Positions 1 through 6,745 of a DNA stretch of 10,355 nucleotides are shown here, in pieces. The stretch covers positions 1-10,355 of the forward strand of contig CAMDXD010000115.1 in NCBI GenBank assembly GCA_945877995.1. The letters run 5' to 3'. The position numbers and the translations under genes were made by a program. This DNA is from Bordetella parapertussis (GTDB lineage Bacteria > Pseudomonadota > Gammaproteobacteria > Burkholderiales > CAIKXV01). The number at the start of each line of letters is the position of its first letter. The first letter of the stretch is position 1. The notes under the pieces were generated by a model. The model saw only the letters and a program-made list of their open reading frames with translations. It was not told the DNA's origin and made no database searches.

Positions 1-1
1 G

Positions 2-52
2 GAGGAGGTCGTTGGAGCGAAGAAGGTGCACGCAATTGCGCCGAACATGTGA
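2..52 (+). CDS. 3' end of an upstream gene (partial, unidentified)
   Basis: One plus-strand frame reads EEVVGAKKVHAIAPNM and stops with TGA at 50-52. The codons end in G or C as in the clear genes of the window, and a strong plus-strand terminator follows about 85 nt later, which is what the tail of a gene would look like. Only 16 codons are visible because the gene begins before the window, so no family can be assigned. The other two plus frames stay open for longer but read as low-complexity Arg/Ser-rich sequence. It could be chance, and the flanking sequence is needed to decide. Confidence 0.45.
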   Translation, partial: EEVVGAKKVHAIAPNM

Positions 53-135
53 GACGCAGCGCGCCCAGTTGTCACAGCAGTCAAAACAACGGATCGATAG
101 CGAGCGACGCGGCGATTGACGTGATGCAGGCAAAC

Positions 136-166
136 CGGGGGGGCCGAAAGGCCCCCCCGTCGTTTT
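136..166 (+). terminator. Rho-independent terminator
   Basis: There is a perfect 10-bp GC-only stem, arms 136-145 and 150-159 (seven consecutive G paired with seven consecutive C). A GAAA loop of the stable GNRA type closes it, and TCGTTTT follows as the U-tract. It should end transcription from the gene upstream of the window and insulates the operon that begins at 239. The T-tract is short and interrupted, but the stem is very strong. Confidence 0.85.
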
Positions 167-238
167 GGTGCCTGCCCCGCGCGGCGCTATCGACTAAACT
201 TCAGGCTTCATGAAGGTCAACAGGGGGGAGTGAGGACA
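167..238 (+). promoter_or_regulatory. Leader of the beta-propeller/CobW operon
   Basis: This stretch lies between the terminator and the first start codon, so the operon promoter is expected here, but I see no convincing -35/-10 pair. What is visible is a perfect 10-bp palindrome, CTTCATGAAG, at 206-215 and a purine-rich Shine-Dalgarno stretch (GGGGGAG, 224-230) 8 nt before the ATG at 239. That spacing favours the ATG at 239 over the in-frame GTG at 230, which would sit almost directly against the Shine-Dalgarno sequence. Confidence 0.35.
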
Positions 239-1489
239 ATGGCGATCAGCGGCAACCTGGGCGGGGGCTCGTCACCGAGCCGTGAACTTGCATTCAACAT
301 GAAGCTCATCGGCGCGCATGAGCTAAACGGCAACGGCAACGTCGGCGAGGGCATCAGTATCCAGAAGACCCGCGACGGCCGCCGTATCCTCTGGGTCGCG
401 CACGAGTCGGCGCCGACCAACTTCACCGGCATCGATGTCACCGACCCGCGCAAGCCGAAGGTGGTGATCCAGACCCAGCTTCCGCACTCGCGGGTGCGCT
501 CGAACTCGCTCGACGTGGTCGGCGACGTGATGTGCGTGGCCTACCAGACCCGCGACCTCGGCGCGAAGCCGGCTGGCTTCGAACTGTTCGACATCAGCAA
601 GCCGGAAGAACCGAAGTCGATCAGCTTCTTCGACTGCTCGGGCCCGCACTCGCGCGGCGTGCACATGGTGTGGTTCGTCGACGGTCAGACGGTGCATATC
701 TCGTCGGGCGCCGAAGACTTCGAGCCGCACGACCCGCGCGATGACCAGATCTACCGCATCATCGACGTGAGCAACCTGTCGAAGCCGACCGAAGTCGGCC
801 GCTGGTGGGCGCCTGGCACGAAGAAAGGCGACAAGGAGACCTGGCGCACCGATCCGGGCGGCAAGGAACTCGGCCGCACCGGCTACCGCGTGCACAACAC
901 CTGCGTCTGGCCGCAGCGCCCCGACCGGGCCTACCTCGGCTACATCGACTACGGTGCGGTGATCCTCGACATCAGCGATCGTACGAATCCGAAGATGGTC
1001 TCGCGCTGGACACATCGTCCGGCCTTCCATCACTCGCTGATGCCGCTGTTCAGCCGCGACCTGATGGTGATGAGCGACGAGAGCACCCAGGACGGCGCAA
1101 AAGACTGGCCGATGCTGGTCTGGATGCTCGATGCGAAGGACGAGCGCTACCCGACCTCGATCAGCACGCTGCCGATGCCGCCGGTCGAGACGTTCAGCAA
1201 GCGCGGCGGCCGCTTCGGTGCGCACAACCTGCACGACAACGTGCCGGTCGAGACATCGCACTGCTCCGAAGAGATCATCTACTGCGCGATGTTCAATGGC
1301 GGCGTGCGCATCTACGACACGAAGAACCCGTACCAGCCCCAGGAGATCGGCTACTACGTGCCGGCCGCCCCGGCGCTGTCGCCGGCCGGTGCCGCGCAGA
1401 TGAACGACATCTGGGTCGACGAGAACCGGCTGGTGTACACGGTCGACCGGCTCGCCGGTGGCATCTACATCCTCGAGACGACGTTCTAG
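239..1489 (+). CDS. LVIVD-repeat beta-propeller protein
   Basis: The protein has 416 residues. At least five repeats of the LVIVD type (a V/I-x-D-[VI]-x-[DN]-P-x-x-P-x-x-V core) are visible: TGIDVTDPRKPKVV at about 63-76, FELFDISKPEEPKSI at 114-128, YRIIDVSNLSKPTEV at 172-186, VILDISDRTNPKMV at 241-254 and VRIYDTKNPYQPQEI at 356-370. Such repeats form blades of a beta-propeller. There is no signal peptide or membrane segment, so a cytoplasmic location is expected. Histidine-containing motifs lie between the blades: GPHSRGVH (135-142), RVHN (217-220), FHHS (263-266) and GAHNLHDN (327-334). As far as I recall these positions are shared with homologues, and they could form a metal or active site. 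Proteins of this kind are usually annotated as hypothetical, and I cannot name a reaction. The start at 239 is chosen on Shine-Dalgarno spacing. A shorter protein from Met21 (position 299) is possible, since many relatives begin near MKLIG. The CobW GTPase follows 10 nt after the stop, so the two are probably co-transcribed. Confidence 0.85.
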   Translation: MAISGNLGGGSSPSRELAFNMKLIGAHELNGNGNVGEGISIQKTRDGRRILWVAHESAPTNFTGIDVTDPRKPKVVIQTQLPHSRVRSNSLDVVGDVMCVAYQTRDLGAKPAGFELFDISKPEEPKSISFFDCSGPHSRGVHMVWFVDGQTVHISSGAEDFEPHDPRDDQIYRIIDVSNLSKPTEVGRWWAPGTKKGDKETWRTDPGGKELGRTGYRVHNTCVWPQRPDRAYLGYIDYGAVILDISDRTNPKMVSRWTHRPAFHHSLMPLFSRDLMVMSDESTQDGAKDWPMLVWMLDAKDERYPTSISTLPMPPVETFSKRGGRFGAHNLHDNVPVETSHCSEEIIYCAMFNGGVRIYDTKNPYQPQEIGYYVPAAPALSPAGAAQMNDIWVDENRLVYTVDRLAGGIYILETTF

Positions 1490-1499
1490 GAGCAAAGGC

Positions 1500-2617
<1,118 letters not shown>

Positions 2618-2621
<4 letters not shown>

Positions 2622-3316
2622 GCGGGGACGTGCCGGGGCGACCCGGCCTTCCTTCCCCGTTGCCGCGGCCGCTGCCGGCGCGCAGCGTGTTGCATGGGCG
2701 CCATGTGCGGCTGGAGCCGGTAGACGACGCGCTGCATGGCGATGCGCTGCATGCCGCCAGTTCGGTGCCCGACGTCGCCGACCGATTCCGCTTCCTGTTC
2801 GACCACCCTCCGGTCGACCGCGCCGACCTCGCGCGCTGGATCGAGCGCAGCCGCGTGGCCAGCGATCCGATGGCCTTCGCAGTGGTCGACGCTGCAACCG
2901 GCCGCGCGGGTGGCCGCCAGGCGCTGATGCGTATCACGCCCGAGCATGGCGTGATCGAGATCGGCAACATCTACTGGGGACCTGGTATCGCCGGCACCCG
3001 GCTGGCGACCGAAGCGCAGTTCCTGTTCGCGCAGTACGTATTCGACGGACTGGGATACCGGCGCTACGAGTGGAAGTGCGACAACCGCAACGAGCCTTCC
3101 AAGCGGGCAGCGCTGCGCTTCGGCTTCCGCCAAGAAGGCGTGTTCCGCCAGCACATGGTGATCAAGGGCGAGAACCGCGACACCGCCTGGTTCGCGATGC
3201 TCGACCATGAGTGGCCAGCACTTAAGGCCGGGTACCTGCGCTGGCTCGCCCCGGAGAACTTCGACGCAGAAGGCGGGCAGCGGCGGACGCTGGCCGCCTG
3301 CATGGAAAGAACCTGA
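2618..3316 (+). CDS. GNAT N-acetyltransferase, RimJ/RimL type
   Basis: This 232-residue protein has a GNAT fold from about residue 26 to 198. The beta4 strand is EIGNIYW (114-120). The following acetyl-CoA pyrophosphate loop is GPGIAGTRLA (121-130), and the second half carries the RimJ/RimL pattern EWKCDNRNEPSKRAALRFGF (151-170), then EG at 173-174 and HEWP (197-200). These enzymes move an acetyl group from acetyl-CoA to an amine on a protein N-terminus, amino acid or small molecule. The acceptor cannot be told from sequence. The GTG start overlaps the CobW stop (GTGA, 2618-2621), so it is translationally coupled to that operon. The first 25 residues are Pro/Arg/Gly-rich and lie outside the domain, so a downstream GTG (2687 or 2705) is a possible alternative start. 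About 34 extra residues follow the domain. Confidence 0.85.
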
Positions 3317-3337
3317 CAGTACATCTGCCGTTCTCCA

Positions 3338-3366
3338 TTGACCAGTTTGGTGACTATGGTCACAAT
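3338..3366 (+). promoter_or_regulatory. Putative promoter of the toxin-antitoxin operon
   Basis: TTGACC (3338-3343, five of six against TTGACA) is followed after exactly 17 nt by CACAAT (3361-3366, four of six against TATAAT). It begins 22 nt after the acetyltransferase stop and points into the antitoxin gene. The local AT content is clearly higher than in flanking genes. The position agrees with a toxin-antitoxin operon having its own promoter, though the -10 match is only moderate. Confidence 0.5.
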
Positions 3367-3406
3367 AGTGGTCATATCAGTCGCGACTATTGCCATGACC
3401 ACCATT
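3350..3406 (+). promoter_or_regulatory. Cluster of inverted repeats, probable antitoxin operator
   Basis: Several dyads overlap here. GTGAC-N4-GTCAC spans 3350-3363 and runs into the putative -10. A perfect 10-bp palindrome AGTCGCGACT spans 3379-3388. AATAGTGGTCAT (3364-3375) pairs with ATGACCACCATT (3395-3406) at 11 of 12 positions, and the right arm covers the antitoxin start codon. GACTAT recurs at 3352 and 3385, a 33-bp period or about three helical turns. Phd/YefM antitoxins, alone or with toxin, repress their own promoter by binding such palindromes. That role is inferred from family knowledge and position. Confidence 0.6.
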
Positions 3407-3628
3407 CAAGCGTCTGAATTCAAGGCCAAGTGCCTCGCCCTGATGGATCAGGTCGCACGCACCGGCGAGACCATACTGGTCACCAAGAACGGCAGGCCGG
3501 TGGCCGAGCTGCGCCCGCACAGGCCGCCACGCGTCCAGTCGCCTCTGGGTTTGCACGAGGGGCAGTCGGTGATCCTCGGCGGCATCATGGAGCCGATCGA
3601 TGCGGGGGCGTGGAAAGCCCTGAAGTGA
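3395..3628 (+). CDS. Type II antitoxin, Phd/YefM family
   Basis: This 77-residue protein has the standard Phd/YefM start: MTTIQASEFKAKCLALMDQV, then TGETILVTKNGRPVAEL. That is the N-terminal DNA-binding and dimerisation domain (about 1-45). The C-terminal part (about 46-77, with GGIMEPIDAGAWKALK at the end) should be the flexible toxin-binding tail. It would neutralise the PIN toxin encoded next and autorepress the operon. The ATG at 3395 is chosen because family members begin just before the I-x-A-S-E-F motif. No clear Shine-Dalgarno is visible, since the start lies inside an inverted repeat. In-frame starts at 3338 (TTG) and 3356 (ATG) would add a hydrophobic Val/Ile/Thr stretch encoded by the operator itself, which I judge untranslated. 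The last four bases overlap the toxin start. Confidence 0.9.
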   Translation: MTTIQASEFKAKCLALMDQVARTGETILVTKNGRPVAELRPHRPPRVQSPLGLHEGQSVILGGIMEPIDAGAWKALK

Positions 3629-4026
3629 TCCTGCTGGATACGCACGCGCTGATCTGGCTGGACACCGCCGATCGCCGCCTGGGCAAGAAGACCCGAGCCC
3701 TGGTAGAGAAGGAATGGGCCCTGAACCAGGTCGCGGTGTCTGCCATCACCTTCTGGGAGGCTGGCATGCTGGCTGAGCGCAGGAAGATTCGCCTGGCTGC
3801 CCCGGTCGCCGAATGGCGAACCCGCTGGGTGGACGCGGGGCTGATCGAACTGCCGCTCGATGGCACCGTCCTCGTTCGCTCACTGGACCTGGGGTCTTTG
3901 TCCGCAGATCCTGCAGACCGATTCATCGCCGCCACGGCCCTCGCCGTACAGGCAGTGCTTGTCAGTGCGGACGAAAAGATACTGACCTGGCCGCACGAAC
4001 TGGCGCGTCACGACGCTTCAACCTAG
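3625..4026 (+). CDS. PIN-domain toxin, VapC-like ribonuclease
   Basis: This 133-residue protein spans the whole PIN domain and is of normal VapC length. The metal-binding acidic residues expected of an active nuclease are all present: Asp5 in LLDTHALIW (3-11), Glu45 in the S-x-I-x-x-W-E context (39-45), Asp98 in DPADRFIAATA (95-105) and Asp116 in VSAD (113-116). VapC toxins are Mg-dependent endoribonucleases, often acting on tRNA or rRNA, that halt translation until the antitoxin binds them. The GTG start at 3625 overlaps the antitoxin stop (GTGA), so translation is coupled, as is usual for such pairs. A Phd/YefM-type antitoxin with a PIN toxin is a common combination. The RNA target cannot be predicted. 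The frame is also open upstream through the antitoxin gene, but that part is a shadow of the antitoxin. Confidence 0.92.
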   Translation: MILLDTHALIWLDTADRRLGKKTRALVEKEWALNQVAVSAITFWEAGMLAERRKIRLAAPVAEWRTRWVDAGLIELPLDGTVLVRSLDLGSLSADPADRFIAATALAVQAVLVSADEKILTWPHELARHDAST

Positions 4027-4036
4027 AGCAACGCAA

Positions 4037-4085
4037 AAATCCGGGTCAGACACAGGTTTGAATAATCCGTGTCTGACCCGGATTT
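4037..4085. repeat. Perfect 17-bp inverted repeat, REP/BIME-like element
   Basis: AAATCCGGGTCAGACAC (4037-4053) and its exact reverse complement (4069-4085) enclose a 15-nt loop. It begins 11 nt after the toxin stop and ends 22 nt before the stop of the convergent GGT-family gene. The core GGGTCAGACAC is of the type I recall from REP-like palindromes scattered in proteobacterial intergenic regions, often linked to REP-associated tyrosine transposases. No transposase is present here. As RNA it would be a strong hairpin on either strand and may act as a bidirectional terminator, although the T-runs beside it are short. The repeat itself is certain. Its class is inferred. Confidence 0.75.
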
Positions 4086-4103
4086 CGGGGACTCGGATTT
4101 CGG
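4079..4103. repeat. 10-bp direct repeat next to the palindrome
   Basis: CGGATTTCGG occurs at 4079-4088 and again at 4094-4103, with a 15-nt period. The first copy overlaps the right arm of the inverted repeat and the second ends 3 nt before the stop codon of the minus-strand gene. It may be part of the same repetitive element or the remains of a second, degraded copy. Confidence 0.6.
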
Positions 4104-4106
4104 AGG

Positions 4107-5699
4107 CTAGAAGCCGACGGCCTGGCCGTCGCAGCGGGGCTCGGAGCCGGCGCAGTAGCCGTCGTCCAGCTTCTGGATGATCTGCGCGCGGCCGTAGTCG
4201 GTCGAGCCGCGGTCGGTGACGGTGATCTGGTGGCCGCGCCTGCGCAGGTCTTCAACGACCTCGGCCGGGAAGGAATGCTCCAGCCCGACCTTCAGGCCGT
4301 CGTCGACACGCCAGCGCGGGCCGTCGGCCATCGCCTGGGGGTTCTGGCCGTAGTCGGCGACGCGCAGCACCATCTGCGAGTGGCCCTGGGCCTGCATCGA
4401 GCCGCCCATCACGCCGAAGCTCATCGCCGGCTTGCCGTCCTTCGTGATGAAACCGGGGATGATCGTCTGGAACGGGCGCTTGCGCGGCCCGACCTCGTTG
4501 GCATGGCCCTTGACGAGCTTGAAGCCCCAGCCCCGGTTCTGCAGGCTGATGCCGGTGCCCGGCACCACCACGCCCGAGCCGAAGCCCTTGAAGTTCGACT
4601 GGATGAACGACACCATCATCCCCGAGGAATCGGCTGCGGTCAGGTACACGGTACCGCCACGTGGCAGGTCGCCATGGCCCGGATCCTTCGCGCGGGTCAT
4701 GTCGATCAGGCGGCTGCGCTCCTGCAGGTAGACCGAGTCGAGCATCTGCTCGGGCGTGACCCGCATTGCCGCCGGGTCGGCCGCGTACTGGTACATGTCG
4801 GCGAAGGCGAGCTTCATCGCCTCGATCTGCATGTGCACGTGGTCAGCCGAGTCGCAGGCGAACTGCCCGGGGTTCAGGTAGCCCAGGATACCCAGCGAGA
4901 TCAGCGCGCCGATGCCCTGGCCGTTCGGCGGGATCTCGTGCAGGCTGTAGCCCTTGTAGTCCATGTGGATCGGCTCGACCCAGTTGGCCTCGTGCGCGGC
5001 CAGGTCGGAGACGTCCATCACGCCGCCGTTCTGCTTGATCCAGGCAGCGATCTTCTCTGCGAGTTCACCGCGGTAGTAGGCCTCGCCGCCGGTCTTCCCG
5101 ATCAGCTCAAGCGTGCGCGCCTGGTCCGGGTAGCGGAACAGCTCGCCGGCCTTGGGCGCACGGCCGTTCGGCATGAAGCCGTCCTTCCAGCCGGGGTAGG
5201 TCTGCAGTTCGTCGACCGACTGCGCCCACAGCTTCGCGACGGTCGGGGTGACCAGGTAGCCGTCGCGCGCGTAGCGGATCGCCGGCTCGAGGATGTCGGT
5301 GAACGGCAGCTTGCCCCACTTGTCATGCAGCATCTTCCAGGCGGAGATGCAGCCCGGTACGGTGATCGCATCGACGCCCCGTTCGGGCATCTTGCCGTTG
5401 TACTTCTCGAAGTATTTCGGCGTCCATGCGGCCGGCGAGCGCCCCGAGGCGTTCAGGCCGTGCAGCTTGCCGCCGTCCCAGACCAGCGCGAACGCGTCGG
5501 ATCCGAGGCCGTTGCTGCACGGCTCGACTACGGTCAGCGTTGCCGCGGTGGCGATGATCGCGTCCACGGCTGAGCCGCCGCGCGCGAGCATCTGCAGGCC
5601 GGCCTGGGCGGCAAGCGGCTGCGAGGTGGACACGATGTTGCGCGCGAACACCGGGCTGCGCTGCGACGCGTACGGGAGGTGGGGATCGATATGGCCCAT
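4107..5699 (-). CDS. Gamma-glutamyltransferase-family hydrolase (YwrD/HpxW-like)
   Basis: This 530-residue Ntn-hydrolase of the GGT family should self-cleave before a conserved Thr, here Thr350 in GGTVYLTAADSSG (348-360). The large subunit would be about 349 residues and the small one about 181. GRSP (86-89) sits where GGTs bind the substrate carboxylate, and GVMGGSMQAQGHSQM (429-443) carries the Gly-Gly-Ser of the oxyanion region. No signal peptide is present, so the enzyme is probably cytoplasmic, unlike the periplasmic glutathione-degrading GGT. The motifs IQSNFKGFGSGVVVPGTGI and GTVYL, rather than the GTTHYS of E. coli Ggt, point to the YwrD/HpxW branch. HpxW of Klebsiella is an oxamate amidohydrolase of purine catabolism. 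The real substrate is open: glutathione, gamma-glutamyl compounds or an amide such as oxamate. AGGAG (5705-5709 on the minus strand) lies 5 nt before the ATG at 5699 and fixes the start. Confidence 0.9.
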   Translation of the reverse strand: MGHIDPHLPYASQRSPVFARNIVSTSQPLAAQAGLQMLARGGSAVDAIIATAATLTVVEPCSNGLGSDAFALVWDGGKLHGLNASGRSPAAWTPKYFEKYNGKMPERGVDAITVPGCISAWKMLHDKWGKLPFTDILEPAIRYARDGYLVTPTVAKLWAQSVDELQTYPGWKDGFMPNGRAPKAGELFRYPDQARTLELIGKTGGEAYYRGELAEKIAAWIKQNGGVMDVSDLAAHEANWVEPIHMDYKGYSLHEIPPNGQGIGALISLGILGYLNPGQFACDSADHVHMQIEAMKLAFADMYQYAADPAAMRVTPEQMLDSVYLQERSRLIDMTRAKDPGHGDLPRGGTVYLTAADSSGMMVSFIQSNFKGFGSGVVVPGTGISLQNRGWGFKLVKGHANEVGPRKRPFQTIIPGFITKDGKPAMSFGVMGGSMQAQGHSQMVLRVADYGQNPQAMADGPRWRVDDGLKVGLEHSFPAEVVEDLRRRGHQITVTDRGSTDYGRAQIIQKLDDGYCAGSEPRCDGQAVGF

Positions 5700-5732
5700 G
5701 GAAGGCTCCTGCATGAAAGGCGGCGTGCACGG

Positions 5733-5759
5733 GGCAGGCCTGCCGGGAGGCGAATGATA
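5733..5759 (-). promoter_or_regulatory. Possible promoter -10 and palindrome upstream of the GGT-family gene
   Basis: In the 143-nt gap between the lipoprotein gene and the GGT-family gene, the minus strand carries TATCAT (5754-5759, five of six against TATAAT) without a convincing -35. About 10 nt downstream is a perfect 12-bp palindrome, GGCAGGCCTGCC (5733-5744), 33 nt before the start codon. This could be a promoter with an operator just past the transcription start. In GC-rich DNA such a palindrome may also arise by chance. Confidence 0.25.
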
Positions 5760-5842
5760 CACCGCAGCCTATGGCGTCCCTGGGACTGGACGGGCCCTGC
5801 GCGCGGGGTGGTGGCGCGCCAGAGCGGCTTGCCCGACAGCGG

Positions 5843-6745
5843 CTAGTTCGCCACGCGCTGCTGCGGTTGCGGTTGCCGTTGAGGGGCCGCGGCGGCACTG
5901 AGCGCGGTGAAGTCGTCGGCATAGGCCTGCAGCCGGTCCATCGCGTTTCGGCGTTGGGCCGGCGTGAGCAGGCGGTCGATGTCGGTAAAGAGCTGCGCGC
6001 GCTGCAGGTCGCGACCGCGTTCCCAGTTCGGCGCCCACTGCCTGAGCCATGACGCCATTTCGGCACGGCTGCGGCCCGACTGCAGCGCGGCAATCAGTTC
6101 ACGCTGGCGCCGCTGCCGTTCCGCGAAACGCTGGTCGTTCGTGAGGGGCAGTGCATCGGACAGCTCGGTCACGCGCTCGATCTGGTCGCGGCCCAGCTTG
6201 CCGGTTAACCGCTCAACCTGCGCGATCAGGCGTTCGGCGCGCAGCTTCTGCTGTTCTGCAACCGGCCGCCCGATGCCCCAGGATTGCGCCATTTTCCGGT
6301 TCGCGCGGGCGAATGCGCGTTCGAGCCCCTTCACCTGCTCGGGCGTGAGCGACATCATCAGGTCGGCTGCGTCGCCTGCGCCCTGTTCGATCAGTGCCTC
6401 GAGCCGGCCGCGGCCGCGCGCGATCACCCAGTCGACATCCTCGCGCGTCAGGCCGTCCTCGATCCGGGTGCGTACCTCGCGCACCAGCCGCGCGTACTCG
6501 GGTAACTGCTCGCGCCGGTGCCAGTCGTGCATTTCCCGGAACCGCCGTCCGAACAGGTCGCGCTGGTGCGGTTCGAAGTCGACGTAGTCGGACAGCGACC
6601 AGTTGACCAGGAGCTCGGCCTGGTTGTACCCGAGCCGCAAGCCCGAGGAACACCCTGCGGCCAGCAGCAGGGCCAGCAGCGCGAGCAGCAGGCCGCGCAA
6701 CCGGACGGGACCGGCTGCGCGGGGCTCGCCCGGGAGGGTGCTCAT
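5843..6745 (-). CDS. DUF6279-like outer-envelope lipoprotein
   Basis: This 300-residue protein begins with a lipoprotein signal: an Arg-containing n-region, a Leu/Ala-rich core (19-30) and a lipobox LAAGC with the acylated Cys at residue 32. Asp is absent at +2 (it is Ser), so sorting to the outer membrane is expected. The mature part is almost wholly charged helix, beginning LGYNQAELLVNWSLSDYVD and containing MHDWHRREQLPEYARLV (about 78-94), the signature I recall for DUF6279. Heptad-like Arg/Glu/Leu stretches run to about 270, and the tail is Ala/Gln/Pro-rich. The function of the family is unknown. The ATG at 6745 overlaps the reductase stop (ATGA, 6742-6745), so the two genes are translationally coupled. 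Longer in-frame readings upstream lie inside the reductase gene and lack the N-terminal signal, so they are rejected. Confidence 0.85.
   Translation of the reverse strand: MSTLPGEPRAAGPVRLRGLLLALLALLLAAGCSSGLRLGYNQAELLVNWSLSDYVDFEPHQRDLFGRRFREMHDWHRREQLPEYARLVREVRTRIEDGLTREDVDWVIARGRGRLEALIEQGAGDAADLMMSLTPEQVKGLERAFARANRKMAQSWGIGRPVAEQQKLRAERLIAQVERLTGKLGRDQIERVTELSDALPLTNDQRFAERQRRQRELIAALQSGRSRAEMASWLRQWAPNWERGRDLQRAQLFTDIDRLLTPAQRRNAMDRLQAYADDFTALSAAAAPQRQPQPQQRVAN

Noticed and set aside
1458..1499. In-frame upstream start for the CobW GTPase
   Set aside because: The extra 14 residues are Ser/Arg-rich and overlap the previous gene. AGGAG at 1488-1492 is correctly spaced for the ATG at 1500, and the P-loop lies at the usual distance from it.
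3338..3394. N-terminal extension of the antitoxin from TTG 3338 or ATG 3356
   Set aside because: The added Val/Ile/Thr-rich residues come from the operator palindromes and precede the conserved family start. No Shine-Dalgarno supports them.
3430..3624. N-terminal extension of the PIN toxin through the antitoxin gene
   Set aside because: The PIN domain starts at the GTG at 3625 (ILLDTHALIW). Upstream residues are an Arg/Gly-rich shadow of the antitoxin frame.
4230..5573. 447-codon plus-strand open frame opposite the GGT-family gene
   Set aside because: It has low-complexity Val/His/Arg/Asp composition and no domain, and the opposite strand encodes a full-length enzyme with all key residues.
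5771..6052. 93-codon open frames on both strands near the end of the lipoprotein gene
   Set aside because: Both are Arg/Ala/Pro-rich shadows with no ribosome binding site and no domain.
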